From contig JAVHNS010000016.1 of assembly GCA_036872755.1 (NCBI GenBank), positions 248,001 to 312,000 on the forward strand: a stretch of DNA of 64,000 bases. The letters run 5' to 3'. The translations under genes and the position numbers were made by a program. A model generated the notes under the pieces. That model did no database searches and was not told the DNA's origin. It saw nothing but the letters and a program-made list of their open reading frames with translations. This DNA comes from Orbilia blumenaviensis (taxonomy: Eukaryota > Ascomycota > Orbiliomycetes > Orbiliales > Orbiliaceae). Positions 9,864 through 19,739 of the stretch are shown here, piece after piece; positions within the stretch are counted from its first letter, which is position 1; every line of letters begins with the position of its first letter.

Positions 9864-12671
9864 TCATAGGTTATTTTGCTTCTTGAATTCATCCCATGCC
9901 TCATTGAGTGTACTGAATACTGCCGCTGCAAGCATGGTCTGTTCCACAGTAGCATCCTGTGCGATCTGTGTTGAGAGTGTTAGATTTTGTTTTTGTGTTG
10001 TTGCTACAGCTGGAGAGATAGCTCTTACCTTGTCCGGATGCACTTTAGCGATGCCCTTCATATACGCAATCTTCACTTTATTGGGCATAACAAGCTCGTG
10101 CATCCCAACTTTCTTCCACCCGCTTCCGTCCCATAATACAGTATCCAAGCTCGCAATCAGAGCGCGAAGATTTGTTTCCTTACCACCTTTCCACGCCAAA
10201 AGTCTAGCTTCAACGGAATCGTGAAGCGCCAATTTCTCAGCGTCAGCCCGTTCCGCAGCTTCATTAGCGTCTTTTAGACGTTTTACAGCTTGTGTAACCT
10301 GCGCAGCTACTGGTTTCGATGGCTGGGGCCTCGGTGGTGGTTTCTTTCCCGGTGTGGCTCTGGGCTTCGGTGGCGCCTTCGGAGCAAGAGCCTTTTCACA
10401 CCTTGCCTTTCCAGAACTCGCGGAGGCCCCGCCAACTCCATTTTCAAGTGCGAGGCCCCATACACCAGCCGCATCCGACCAACGTTCTAGATGCTCCAAT
10501 GCTTCGGCCTTTCGGGTAATAGCCTTCCCCCAAATTTCCTTGAGGTCTTTAGTTGTCCCGTCACCGATATCAAAGGACTCTCCAACTCCCTTACTTCCAC
10601 CTATCCCTGCGATAGCCGCATCGCAATCCTCCAGAGCGGCTTTAGAATCTCCAAGTTTTATATGTACAATAGCGCGATTTGTAAGAATTAAATAGTAAAG
10701 AGGGTGTGATGATGGAACTGGTGACAAGGATGAGCTGTAATGTGTGAGAGCTGAAGGGTAGTCTCCACGCTTGAAAGCCTCTGTGCCAGCAGTTCTTGAA
10801 TTTGTTGAGTTCGTAAGTGCTATTTGAGATATTGATGGAATCTGACGGTTGACACGCGGTACTGGGGCCGGAGCCGGTCTGGACTGAGGTTTTTGCTGTG
10901 AGGTTGGCTGAGAAAAGGGATTACTTGAGCGAGGTGGCGACGAAGTTTGTGAAGGCCGGGGAGCTACGGATTTTGATGCTGAACCACCAAATAGTAGATC
11001 CCCTTCCGCAACCTGTGGTTTTGGCGGAGGTGCCGGAGCCGCAGGCTTACGCCGTCGAGCAGGGCTGATATAAACCTGTTCACTTTCTGTGGCTTCTCGT
11101 GTAACTCTAGCCCTTCTGGAATCGATCGGAGGGGCGGGTTTCTGCTCTGATTCGAGACGTCTTTCTCTCTCTTCCCTTGCTTGTTGCCTTCGACGCTGTT
11201 CCTCTGCAAATTCCTCCTCTTCTTTAGACATTGGCATACGCTCTCTCTGTGGACGAGCGGAGGGTCTGCCCTTCCGAGGATCGCCCATATCCAACATCAT
11301 CGCCTCATCGGTTTGGCGTGGCTCCTGTCTTTTGCTGGGACCACCCCTTTGCTGTTCTCTCTGAGCATCTCTCATCCACTTAGGTGTGCCGTCATTAGGG
11401 GTGCCATCTTCTTGTAAATCATTAATTGCCTGTGTAACCTTTTTCTTGCTGGTTGCCCACAAGCTCCCTGCGGTTTTAAGCAGATTTCCGCCAATCTCCT
11501 GGGCGAAAGCCGCAACATCCTGCATTTCTCCCTGGCCTTGCCATCCTGGTCTTGAGTTTCCTCCCTTATCCCGGGTCTGGCGTCGATTAGAGCTTGCAAA
11601 CTCATCCTCGTCCATCCTCCTGTGGTTATGGCCCTGGCTCTTCGATTTCGATTTCCCATGTGCTTCATTCAGTAAAAATTCGATTGCACCCTGGACACTG
11701 AGTCCAGTGTCGGTCTGTGCCAGTGCCCGCTTTGAATCTTCAACAGAGAATCCCATATTTATAAGCTCAGCTATTGCTGGGTCTCGAGGATCTTTGCCAG
11801 GAGGGGGTGTACGAGCGACACTATGTAGCTCCTCTACATTCTCGGGTCGACGCGAGGGACGTGCGGGTTTCGGGGGGGGCGATGGTGATTTGCGTCTGAC
11901 TTCCGATACAGGCTTCCCTAGCAGCCCAAGGATATCGTCATCATCATTGGTAGCAGGTGTCTGGGATTTCTGCGATGGTAGGTTACTGCCAAAGCTGTCT
12001 AGGTTGAAAGGATCATCATCATTTGTTGGTAGGGTAGTGGAATTACTGAGCTGGCTGAGGTAAGGTTGAGGGCTAGGAGTGAGTCTGCTAGGCATGGGTG
12101 AAGGTGTCTGTGCAGGTGGTGTACCAGAAGGAGGCGGAAAATGACTAGCTCTATTGACCTTTGTGTCCGCTGAAAATCCAGCTAACAAGTCTGCCTCCTC
12201 TGGGTCAATTCGCGCCGGAGTTGAAGTACCAGAGCGACCCTGAAGACCACCACTTAAGGACCCAAGAGAATCCAATCCACTGAACTGCTGATCCAGCTTC
12301 TGCTGCTTCAAATGATCCGCCCTTAATCTATCTTCCTGCAGCTTCTTCTGTTGTTCCAGCATACTCATGTTCCCCGTATTCCCCGATTTCTTCGCTCCAA
12401 AGCTGACCAGCGACGAGAAACTGTCCAGGCCGTTCGTGCCACCACCAGCGACAGGTGCCGAGGTTCGAGAGCCGTCATCTCGGAGGTTCCCAATTGCAGG
12501 CGGTTTGGTAGATGCCGGCCTGCTTGGAGTCGTGGACTGGGGTGTCAGGGAAGGTGATGAGCGAAAGGATGTGTAGTTTCCAGGTGTAAGTGACGGCGTG
12601 GTGGAGAATGGGGATTGCTTTGTGGCAGGGTTGGCGGACGAGGTCCAGTTAAGCCCAGCAAGATCATCCAT
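9864..12671 (-). CDS. SWA2: Auxilin-like clathrin-uncoating cochaperone
   Basis: J-domain cofactor that recruits Hsp70 to strip clathrin coats from vesicles. Order of parts: long Pro/Ser-rich disordered N-terminus with DPF/DLL-type clathrin-adaptor motifs; a UBA domain at about 297-337 (ELINMGFSVEDSKRAL); a basic/Gln-rich linker; TPR repeats at about 600-700 (GTEAFKRGDYPSALTHY); and a C-terminal J domain with the HPD motif in VHPDK. This UBA-TPR-J layout is that of yeast Swa2. The continuous frame hides a 63-base intron at 9966-10028 (GTAAGA to ACACAG on the minus strand), stop-free and in phase. Splicing exons 12671-10029 and 9965-9864 gives 914 residues and restores HPDKIAQDATVEQ, as expected for the J domain. 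The call is confident. Confidence 0.9.
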   Translation of the reverse strand: MDDLAGLNWTSSANPATKQSPFSTTPSLTPGNYTSFRSSPSLTPQSTTPSRPASTKPPAIGNLRDDGSRTSAPVAGGGTNGLDSFSSLVSFGAKKSGNTGNMSMLEQQKKLQEDRLRADHLKQQKLDQQFSGLDSLGSLSGGLQGRSGTSTPARIDPEEADLLAGFSADTKVNRASHFPPPSGTPPAQTPSPMPSRLTPSPQPYLSQLSNSTTLPTNDDDPFNLDSFGSNLPSQKSQTPATNDDDDILGLLGKPVSEVRRKSPSPPPKPARPSRRPENVEELHSVARTPPPGKDPRDPAIAELINMGFSVEDSKRALAQTDTGLSVQGAIEFLLNEAHGKSKSKSQGHNHRRMDEDEFASSNRRQTRDKGGNSRPGWQGQGEMQDVAAFAQEIGGNLLKTAGSLWATSKKKVTQAINDLQEDGTPNDGTPKWMRDAQREQQRGGPSKRQEPRQTDEAMMLDMGDPRKGRPSARPQRERMPMSKEEEEFAEEQRRRQQAREERERRLESEQKPAPPIDSRRARVTREATESEQVYISPARRRKPAAPAPPPKPQVAEGDLLFGGSASKSVAPRPSQTSSPPRSSNPFSQPTSQQKPQSRPAPAPVPRVNRQIPSISQIALTNSTNSRTAGTEAFKRGDYPSALTHYSSSLSPVPSSHPLYYLILTNRAIVHIKLGDSKAALEDCDAAIAGIGGSKGVGESFDIGDGTTKDLKEIWGKAITRKAEALEHLERWSDAAGVWGLALENGVGGASASSGKARCEKALAPKAPPKPRATPGKKPPPRPQPSKPVAAQVTQAVKRLKDANEAAERADAEKLALHDSVEARLLAWKGGKETNLRALIASLDTVLWDGSGWKKVGMHELVMPNKVKIAYMKGIAKVHPDKVRAISPAVATTQKQNLTLSTQIAQDATVEQTMLAAAVFSTLNEAWDEFKKQNNL

Positions 12672-13443
12672 TGCCGCGGATCCCGTTGTTGGAAGGACTG
12701 GCGTAGGGTAGCACCCGAAGCGGTTCTAGCGAAAGGAATCGGAAGGTAAGAATAATCAGTTTCCGAAGGATGTCGCGATGACCGAAGAGATTGAATGTAG
12801 TGGAAGGAGAAGAGAAGGATGGGATGTTGGCTGCAAGAGCACTCCAGCCAGCTAAGCAGTTGTCGCCACGGATGTTTGCCAACACAGAGACGACTGCCTT
12901 GAATCGTGGGCGTGGCCGGGTTTCGAGATTATGCCACGGTGCTGTGGAATTGCAGAGACACACAGAGCATATGCATATGAAGACAAACTTGAAGGATGAA
13001 GATGGGAAGAGAAGACATAATAGGAAAGGGTTTATATCGTACTGTACATGAAAATATAAAAAGGAACGACAAGGAATAATTAAAATGTGAGGTGCAAGCG
13101 ATGCATATGCACGTACAATGCTGTCCAGCGAAATCCTATCTAAAACGCCCCAGTTATGCAAAACAGTATGGAAAACAGCAACCAAGCAATCTGCCCCGCT
13201 GCAACCTGCAGTTGGCTCGTTCGTTCGTTCTGAAGCATGGATGAATAACAGAGACGAAGTCGCCAGTTGCAGTATGATACATCTCCCCTAGCAAGCTAAA
13301 ACAAGAGAAGAAAGGAGAAGAGAAAAGAGAAGGAAGAAAGAAGGAAAGAACTCCTGCCCATTGTCTATCGCCACAATCGCACACTTCGGTCGCGGGGCCG
13401 ATGCCTATGTTCTGAAGAGATAAGTCGTACGGAGGGAAACGGC
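12672..13443. other. Intergenic: SWA2 promoter and WW-gene 3' region
   Basis: The spacer is A/G- and T/C-rich with a purine-rich stretch at 13299-13350. A 173-codon open frame on the minus strand (12664-13185) covers most of it and overlaps the SWA2 start, but its composition does not look coding. Confidence 0.4.
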
Positions 13444-14352
13444 TTAATCTCTTAACCACGCCCGCTTCTTCTCTTCCTTTTTCAGTCTGGTTTTCTCCCT
13501 GAAGGCTTTCACCTCCTTCTTCGTGAGTTTTTTCGCCTGTCGTTCAGCTTTCAAGCTCCTACCATCGTGACAATTCGCGGCAGCATCAACATCAAAGTAA
13601 ATTTCCATCTGTCGCTTAGCCCTGCTCTCATCCGTGTATCGCTCAGTGCCAGCTCCCGCCTGGAATTTTCCTGTAAATCGGTTAAATGCAGCATGTGCAA
13701 CATATGGGTCTATAGTTGGTGACGGGGTCCTCTCCGGTTGTTGAGCATACGACGCTGTAGGGTCATAATCCCCATGAATAGCAGGATCATACCCCGTATA
13801 AACAGGCTTTTCAGGCTGCGTATTAACTATCGGGGTTGATTCGGCTTCTGTTGGGGGAACGCGGGGATTCGTCCACGTCGTCTCGCCAGTGTGACGGTTG
13901 TAAAAGTAGTACTGTCCGGCAGTAGGCTCCCAAATAGCTTCCCAACCATCCGACGGCGGTTCTTCCGGTGGAGGGCCAGGTGGCAGAGGAGGAAGCTCGC
14001 CTTCCTCTGCTTCTTCTTCTTCTTCTTCTGCTTCCTCCTCCCGATCCGATACGGGATCCTTGGCCGACTCTACATTTGAGGCATCCCCTGTCGATTGTTC
14101 GGCCGCCGAAGGGGAAACCTTCGTTTTCGGATCAACTTCATTGGATTCTAAGACATCAGGGGCTGTTTCTATTGCTTGATTACGCGGTTCTTTCGAGGAT
14201 GGTGATTCAGGACGCCGCCTCTTTCGTGATGGCTCGTCAACGGGCGGTGTTGGGGACCGAGTCCGGGCAAGCGGTTTTGAAGGAGATTTGGGAGGCTCTA
14301 GGCCGTTCTGCTCATCTAGCGGAGGAGTGGATGAAGCTGTACCTGTCGTCAT
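13444..14352 (-). CDS. WW-domain protein, probably nuclear
   Basis: Single-exon protein of 302 residues. The N-terminal third is Pro/Ser-rich with a basic cluster SRKRRRPES, a likely nuclear signal. An acidic Glu run encoded by TTC-type triplet repeats (14008-14031) precedes a Pro-rich PPLPPGPPPEEPP segment. One WW domain at about 135-165 reads WEAIWEPTAGQYYFYNRHTG with TTWTNPRVPP, containing both signature Trp and the YYFYN core. The basic C-terminus (about 235-302) has FDVDAAANCHDGRSLKAE and ends KRAWLRD, a block that looks conserved. WW domains bind Pro-rich ligands; a link to transcription or splicing is inferred only. It is divergent from NOP10 across 342 bases. Confidence 0.75.
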   Translation of the reverse strand: MTTGTASSTPPLDEQNGLEPPKSPSKPLARTRSPTPPVDEPSRKRRRPESPSSKEPRNQAIETAPDVLESNEVDPKTKVSPSAAEQSTGDASNVESAKDPVSDREEEAEEEEEEAEEGELPPLPPGPPPEEPPSDGWEAIWEPTAGQYYFYNRHTGETTWTNPRVPPTEAESTPIVNTQPEKPVYTGYDPAIHGDYDPTASYAQQPERTPSPTIDPYVAHAAFNRFTGKFQAGAGTERYTDESRAKRQMEIYFDVDAAANCHDGRSLKAERQAKKLTKKEVKAFREKTRLKKEEKKRAWLRD

Positions 14353-14483
14353 GGCGGTGACTACTCGGAATTGAGGGAGCGATGGTCGTGAATCAATGGC
14401 GATGGAAAGAGATGCTTGCCCTCCGAAGCGTGGTCCAATACCGAATGGGTATCACGTGATATTGAATCCTCGTTTGCGCTGCC

Positions 14484-14525
<42 letters not shown>

Positions 14526-14694
14526 CTAAAAAATTTACAATCTAAAAATTGCCCATCTGCAAAGCACATCCTCAAATTATATTCGATCCTCAGCTACCAC
14601 CATCATCACATCGTCATCGCGATTACACCTATCCAATAGCGCACCCTCGTACAACTGCCATATATTAGGCTTCATTTTCATCACAGCAGCCAAA
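14353..14694. promoter_or_regulatory. Bidirectional promoter region WW gene / NOP10
   Basis: 342 bases separate two divergent start codons. The interval holds a 38-base A run, expected to exclude nucleosomes and serve both promoters. The role is inferred from position and composition. Confidence 0.5.
14485..14522 (+). repeat. Poly(A) homopolymer, 38 bases
   Basis: Uninterrupted A38 preceded by GCCC and followed by GGCC. It is the longest homopolymer in the window. It is either a promoter dA:dT tract or a residual retroposon tail. No target-site duplication or coding remnant is evident, so the promoter explanation is preferred. Confidence 0.9.
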
Positions 14695-15016
14695 ATGCAT
14701 TTGATGTACACTCTCGACTCGAAAGGCAACCGCGTCTATACATTGAGGAAGATTGCGCACGGCGAGGTCACCAAGAGCGCTCATCCAGCAAGATTCTCGC
14801 CAGATGACAAATATTCGAGGTAGGAACGATTCAAGAAAGGAGTTTTTTTGAGTAGTAGCTAACATGAAGTTCTAATTCAGACATCGTGTGACCCTGAAGA
14901 AACGTTTCGGGATGCTGTTGACACAGCAAGGTACGGGCTTTACCCACTTTGTGTCGACAATTGCAGGTCATTGATACTAATTGATTCGATGAGTAGAAAA
15001 TTGGAAAACGATGTAA
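14695..15016 (+). CDS. NOP10: H/ACA snoRNP subunit Nop10
   Basis: Small core protein of H/ACA snoRNPs, needed for pseudouridylation of rRNA and 18S processing in the nucleolus. Three exons, 14695-14819, 14881-14930 and 14997-15016, split by introns of 61 and 66 bases. A TACTAAT branch site lies about 20 bases before the second acceptor. The 64-residue product begins [17 protein letters not shown] and contains [17 protein letters not shown], then [10 protein letters not shown] and a short end ENWKTM. Length and these blocks match eukaryotic Nop10 (58-65 residues) closely. An earlier AG at 14964-14965 would give a two-residue-shorter ending variant and is less likely. Too small and split for a simple open-frame search. 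Confidence 0.93.
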
Positions 15017-15407
15017 TACAACCAAACTAAAGGGGACTTTGACGATGAATCCTTTGTACGATACTCGCGGGTACTTCGCTGGAGCACCATATATATAGGG
15101 CTACAGGAGGACGGCGAATTGTTGGGGAGATGCAACTTTTTATTTTCCTATTTCGCTCTTTCCTTCACGATATTCTAGTTTACGATGGCATAACGGCGTT
15201 CAAGGAGAATTTTTGTCCACTGAACATGCATTTTGGCTTTGCTCCACATATTCGCATTTAGTTCCTAAGAAATTAGAGGCAATATAATGCAGATAACTGC
15301 CAAAATCAACAACTTTTATTTACTCAAGGGTATCTATCGTATAATCATTAAGTAGGATGGAGCAATATCAATTGCACAAAAGCACAGATATATCGTCGAA
15401 CCAATCT
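15017..15407. other. Shared 3' region of convergent NOP10 and NOB1
   Basis: 391 bases between two tail-to-tail genes, with T-rich stretches. No gene seen. Confidence 0.4.
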
Positions 15408-16781
15408 TTACTTGCCCCGCCTCTTCGATACGTTAACATTCTTTCCTGCTCCCACCTTCGGATTCCCACCGTGCCCAAGCCGCTCACCAGTAAGCAGGCC
15501 TGGGAGATAATCCATATCCATTAAATCTCTCTCCTTGTATCTTTTGCTATCCCTCAGCGCTTTCTCATACTCTTTTTGATCCTCGGAGAGAACGATATTT
15601 TCACGCACACCCTTCATACTTGCTGTCCCATGCTGTGGTTTATACATGCTGAAAACATTTCCTCGGTTGTTCCACTGCCAGTTTTTCTTGAGGTGGACTC
15701 GAAAGACCCCTCGGGAATCGGTTGAGCATGTGACCTTAGCCAGAGCAGCTTGGCCGCACGAAGGACAAAACTGTCGTGACATATCCCTAGCAACCTTGAA
15801 ACAGGCATGGCACCGAAGAACATGAGACCTAACTGATGTAATTCTACTCATTGTCGTTGGTGAGAAGAGATGGATATGCAACTGCAGGAGAACATTCTGC
15901 ATTGCGAAATCGGTAGTACAGCAGGCTGCCATAATTCGGGTTGTCGTTGTGGCGGGTTTCGACACAGTCCCATCTGAAATAAGGTGCACAGCTAGATTGT
16001 CAGGCGTAATCCAGTCATCTTCGGATTCACTTGTGACTTCAGGTTCAATTTCTTCGATGGCTTCTGTTTGAGGTTGTGCCATTATGGATAAGGCATCCAC
16101 TGACTGGGTGAGAGTAGAGATTTCCGGGGTAGCTTCGACCCTGTCATTCTGAGGCTCTGTAGGAACTGCAGCCTTTTCGACATCTTTCTTGGGAGCAGGG
16201 CGAGCCGGTTTCTTGTTTTTTCGGGACGACGGTATTGTAGTCCATCCTCCTTCATCATCCTCTGGTGCTTCTCCGGCCTCACCTCCAATCTGGGCCACGG
16301 TTTGACCGCTGCTCGATTGTTTTCTTCTGCCACCTCTCCGTCTGTCCTTCTTTGCACCTTTTTTATTGGTACTCTTCTCTTCTTCCTTCTGTTTCAGCTT
16401 TTTCTCAAATTCTTCAACACCGCCAATCTTCTCGCATTCAATTTCGTATGTCAATGCAAGCACCTGCAAATCCGTCGCACCAAGGACACCGTAGTCGCCT
16501 GTTCTCTTCGCAAATTGAGATACATATTTTATGCTTTCAGGTTTCGGGGAACGGTATTGCAGAAACGGCGCCCAGAGTGTTTCAAACCGAGAACGAGTGG
16601 TTGCATCGCGGATCTCGGAAACCACAGAAGGAAGAGTGACGAGGGTGCCGGCTTTGGCGAGAAGAGACTGGGGAGAACAAACGTTCTTGATAATAGGACC
16701 GGTATCGAGTACCAATGTATCAATTTCGTGCTCGATAGCCTCTTCGAGTGGCGAGGACTGGCTGGGAGTATCTGTGGTCAT
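15408..16781 (-). CDS. NOB1: 20S pre-rRNA D-site endonuclease Nob1
   Basis: Cleaves 20S pre-rRNA at site D to mature the 18S 3' end on cytoplasmic pre-40S particles. Single exon, 457 residues. The PIN domain starts at about residue 20 with LVLDTGPIIKN, carrying the first catalytic Asp, and ends with the region DLQVLALTYEIE containing a second. A charged low-complexity insertion with KKGAKKDRRRGGRRK follows. The C-terminal half has a zinc ribbon, LRCHACFKVARDMSRQFC then PSCGQ (CxxC and CxxC), and conserved blocks NWQWNNRGNVFSMYKPQHG and DLMDMDYLPGLLTGE. Length is normal for fungi. It sits next to NOP10, another ribosome-assembly gene. Confidence 0.93.
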   Translation of the reverse strand: MTTDTPSQSSPLEEAIEHEIDTLVLDTGPIIKNVCSPQSLLAKAGTLVTLPSVVSEIRDATTRSRFETLWAPFLQYRSPKPESIKYVSQFAKRTGDYGVLGATDLQVLALTYEIECEKIGGVEEFEKKLKQKEEEKSTNKKGAKKDRRRGGRRKQSSSGQTVAQIGGEAGEAPEDDEGGWTTIPSSRKNKKPARPAPKKDVEKAAVPTEPQNDRVEATPEISTLTQSVDALSIMAQPQTEAIEEIEPEVTSESEDDWITPDNLAVHLISDGTVSKPATTTTRIMAACCTTDFAMQNVLLQLHIHLFSPTTMSRITSVRSHVLRCHACFKVARDMSRQFCPSCGQAALAKVTCSTDSRGVFRVHLKKNWQWNNRGNVFSMYKPQHGTASMKGVRENIVLSEDQKEYEKALRDSKRYKERDLMDMDYLPGLLTGERLGHGGNPKVGAGKNVNVSKRRGK

Positions 16782-19739
16782 ATTGAATTTTGATGATGGG
16801 GAAGTCGCTAGTTGTTTAAAATAAAATCATATCAGGGCAGAAATTTTTGTGGTAGACAGATAGCTTCGTTTAGTGCTACTACTAGGTACCGACAGGCCAA
16901 CACACTAACCACCACAAATAACTTGCCCTGGCACCAACGAGACCACCCTCGCCATTGCCCGCAAACTAGAATCATTTCGCACTAAACACCACACAATATT
17001 TACAATATTTGGTCGATGCTACTTCAACGTTTCGTATCCGGATATTGATACTTGATGTTTTGATTTAGGGGCTGCATTCCGACTAACCGGCAAGGAGGAC
17101 CTAGCGATCCACAAAACTCAGTAAGTTCGCAATGTGTACCGTATATGATATTTAGGTATAAAAAGAATCTAACTTGTTCTTTAAACTACCCGCTCTAGAT
17201 CCCCTAACTAATGTCCAACTGTGGAATCAATCTAATCCCGGTCTGGTTGAGCGTGAAAGTTCAATCAAACCTCCGTTGCCTGAGGCTGGAGATCGAGTGC
17301 CTGCGCTTTTGAACAGATCTTATCAGATAATCTGGCGAGCGTATATCTGGGCCGGGCCAAACCCCAGATGTGCAGAGTGGCCACGGCGGGCAATCTTGAA
17401 ATGCGCCCAGAGATGGATGCTGCCCGGGGAGCTAGATCGTCTTGCTCCCTGAAGGTCCGAAATGCGAGCTTAGACCCGGTATGTGGGGCTCCGATAGATT
17501 ATAACTATCTGGGCAAGGATAGCGCGGGATTCAGATATCCCATATAACGCCCAGCGTTTCTTCTATCCGTTCTGTAAAAGATTGGAAAATGGCAGTATCC
17601 CGACACCATCCCCACGTTTAATGTCCGATATAAGCATTATGAGCCCGTCATCGGGCACTGAGCGAAAGCTGCCTACTGGTGCCGAGTGAGTAGGGTCTCA
17701 TTCGATTGTTCCCATGGGCTGCGCCTCGGCGTAGGGATTCTAGCAGTTATCAGCTTGCGTTTCGGCCCTCCAAAATTAGTCGAATATCGTGCCGCGAAAC
17801 CATGGCTCCGCGAGTCGAACTGTTCTACTGTGCAACCCACACAAATGCCGCTGCCCTGCTGCTGCTAAATTGGTGCTTCCAAGATGCTTGCATTTTGAGT
17901 GAATTCGAATAAAATATATCCTCTCCGGTGCAACAATGGACAGAATGCTGGTTCGTGTGAAAAGAACCCTTGTTGACTGCTAGGTTCTGAAGCTTTTTTT
18001 CGCGTTAATGCATGTCTGTTCGCCTTAATTATACAGCTCCGCGAGCCATCAAAGTCCTACGAAACCCGTTATTAGTACGCATCGCCTAGGTTTCGAAGAC
18101 TAAGGTTTCGTGTGACGTGGAATTTGGGCGCACTCCTCTTGGAATTTTCTCTACCCCTCACCGCTGAGGCTGGGACGGTCCACTGAAGCAAAGTACTTAA
18201 GTGTCGGGTTTTCCCTTCGATGTGCGAGCGCCAGGCCGGTACCAGCTGCGGACTTGTCGCCCAAGGCAATTCAACACCACAACTGTCAGGCCAGCCTAAA
18301 AACCCACCCAACTTTCAGCCCCCAGCTTACTGGTTGCCAGGCCTGTTGGATGATCTCTTTTGGTCTGTTCAAAGACCAAATAGTAAGTACTGAATTCTCG
18401 ATGTGCCTTCCAACAGTAACGGGTCTGCCTCCGGTCTATAAGAATGGACAATTGCAAATACAATATCAATTTAATTATAGTAAGGGTACAAGACTAATGA
18501 ATTCTGGTTTTCAGGGTAGTTTCGTATTTCAGTATGGTCATACTTGCTAAACTCTTCAATGGCCAAAACTATTTGCCTGTTGTATCCCGAATTTTGGATG
18601 AGGCTCTACGAATTCGGAACAGGTCGCACCGGCTGCACCTGCCTTCCGACTTTCTCAGCCGGCCCACAGTCACCTAACCCTTAACCGGGAAGACATCATG
18701 TCGAGCGTCCTGTGAATCACGAGGTGCCCAAGACCATTTTCTTTGGCAGTGTGGTCAGCCCTGTCAATTCTCGAAGGTGTTATCGAAGAGTTCCGCTCGA
18801 TAACCCTAGCATGTTGGTTTGTTGGGTGTTCTCATGAATACTTGCACCCACACCCTTACACCAATTCCTCAGCAAGCACTTCCGAGGTACATCTATTCGG
18901 ATACAGGCCAGCAAGGATATGGCGAAATAATGCAGATACGCCCATCTTCGAAAAACAGGAAACGTTAAGATAGTGGTACAATTCATGAGTTATCGGGCCG
19001 AATATCCGTCCCATCTGCGTGTACAACAGCAGTATACTGCAATCCTGCACTAGAACTTCATTGGCGTCCAGGTTCAGCGGGGTAGTCCTATATTAGCTCC
19101 AACCTTCTGGGGCGTACTTGACATTATCGTGCACTCGTGCCCATGTCCCAATCTGCAAGTCAATTTTCTTTTCTTCGCACTTACATACGTGCAGCCATCC
19201 TTTCGAGCGATTCATCCACTGCTTCTCCCCTCACGCCGAAAGGATGTTGTGCACGGGCACCCCTCACTTGCCCCCACTCGCATTGGTAGCTTATCGATTA
19301 CGGTTTGCTAATCTTTTTTAGCTGCCAGGCTCAACATCGGCGTATTGTTGGCACTTATGTCACATGTTGGACTTCCCCCGACATGTCGACAAATAAGAGA
19401 TAGACAGATGTTACCATTCAGGCAGTCGTGTTATAGCACTATCCCAACTTGGGACGTCCGTGGCTTTCTTGGATCGGCTGCCACCGGACTTTTAGGTTCT
19501 GTATACAACGGCAGTGAGGTAGCGGAAACGCCATAACGGTACGGGATGGTTGTCTTGCGGGTCTGATTTTGTATGGCTTGGTACGTCCGAAGTGGTGTGG
19601 AAGGGCGGGAATTATACCTTTGGTGTAATCCCAGGGAATCTGCAGGCCGTCGGCAGACTTTGTCCATGATATCAAACCCTTGCCCGTTTTGCCCCGTCGG
19701 CTGCTTCTACTTGCTGGGCAGTGTCGCACAGTGATTGGA
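16782..19739. other. Long gene-poor interval, about 3 kb
   Basis: No reading frame longer than about 112 codons, and none with recognisable composition. GC is higher than in other spacers in this window, so strong RIP-type degradation is not obvious. I saw no terminal repeats or transposase remnants. It could hold UTRs and promoter of the downstream gene, an untranslated RNA, or an old decayed gene. Confidence 0.4.

Noticed and set aside
12664..13185. 173-codon open frame on the minus strand upstream of SWA2
   Set aside because: It overlaps the SWA2 start, is rich in Cys/Leu/Phe without any domain pattern, and lies where the SWA2 promoter and leader must be.
14485..14522. Poly(A) tail of a retroposon
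   Set aside because: No flanking target-site duplication or coding remnant; it sits exactly in a bidirectional promoter.
17174..17452. 92-codon open frame in the gene-poor block
   Set aside because: Trp/Pro-rich composition with no homology I recognise; the frame has no ATG context or introns extending it.
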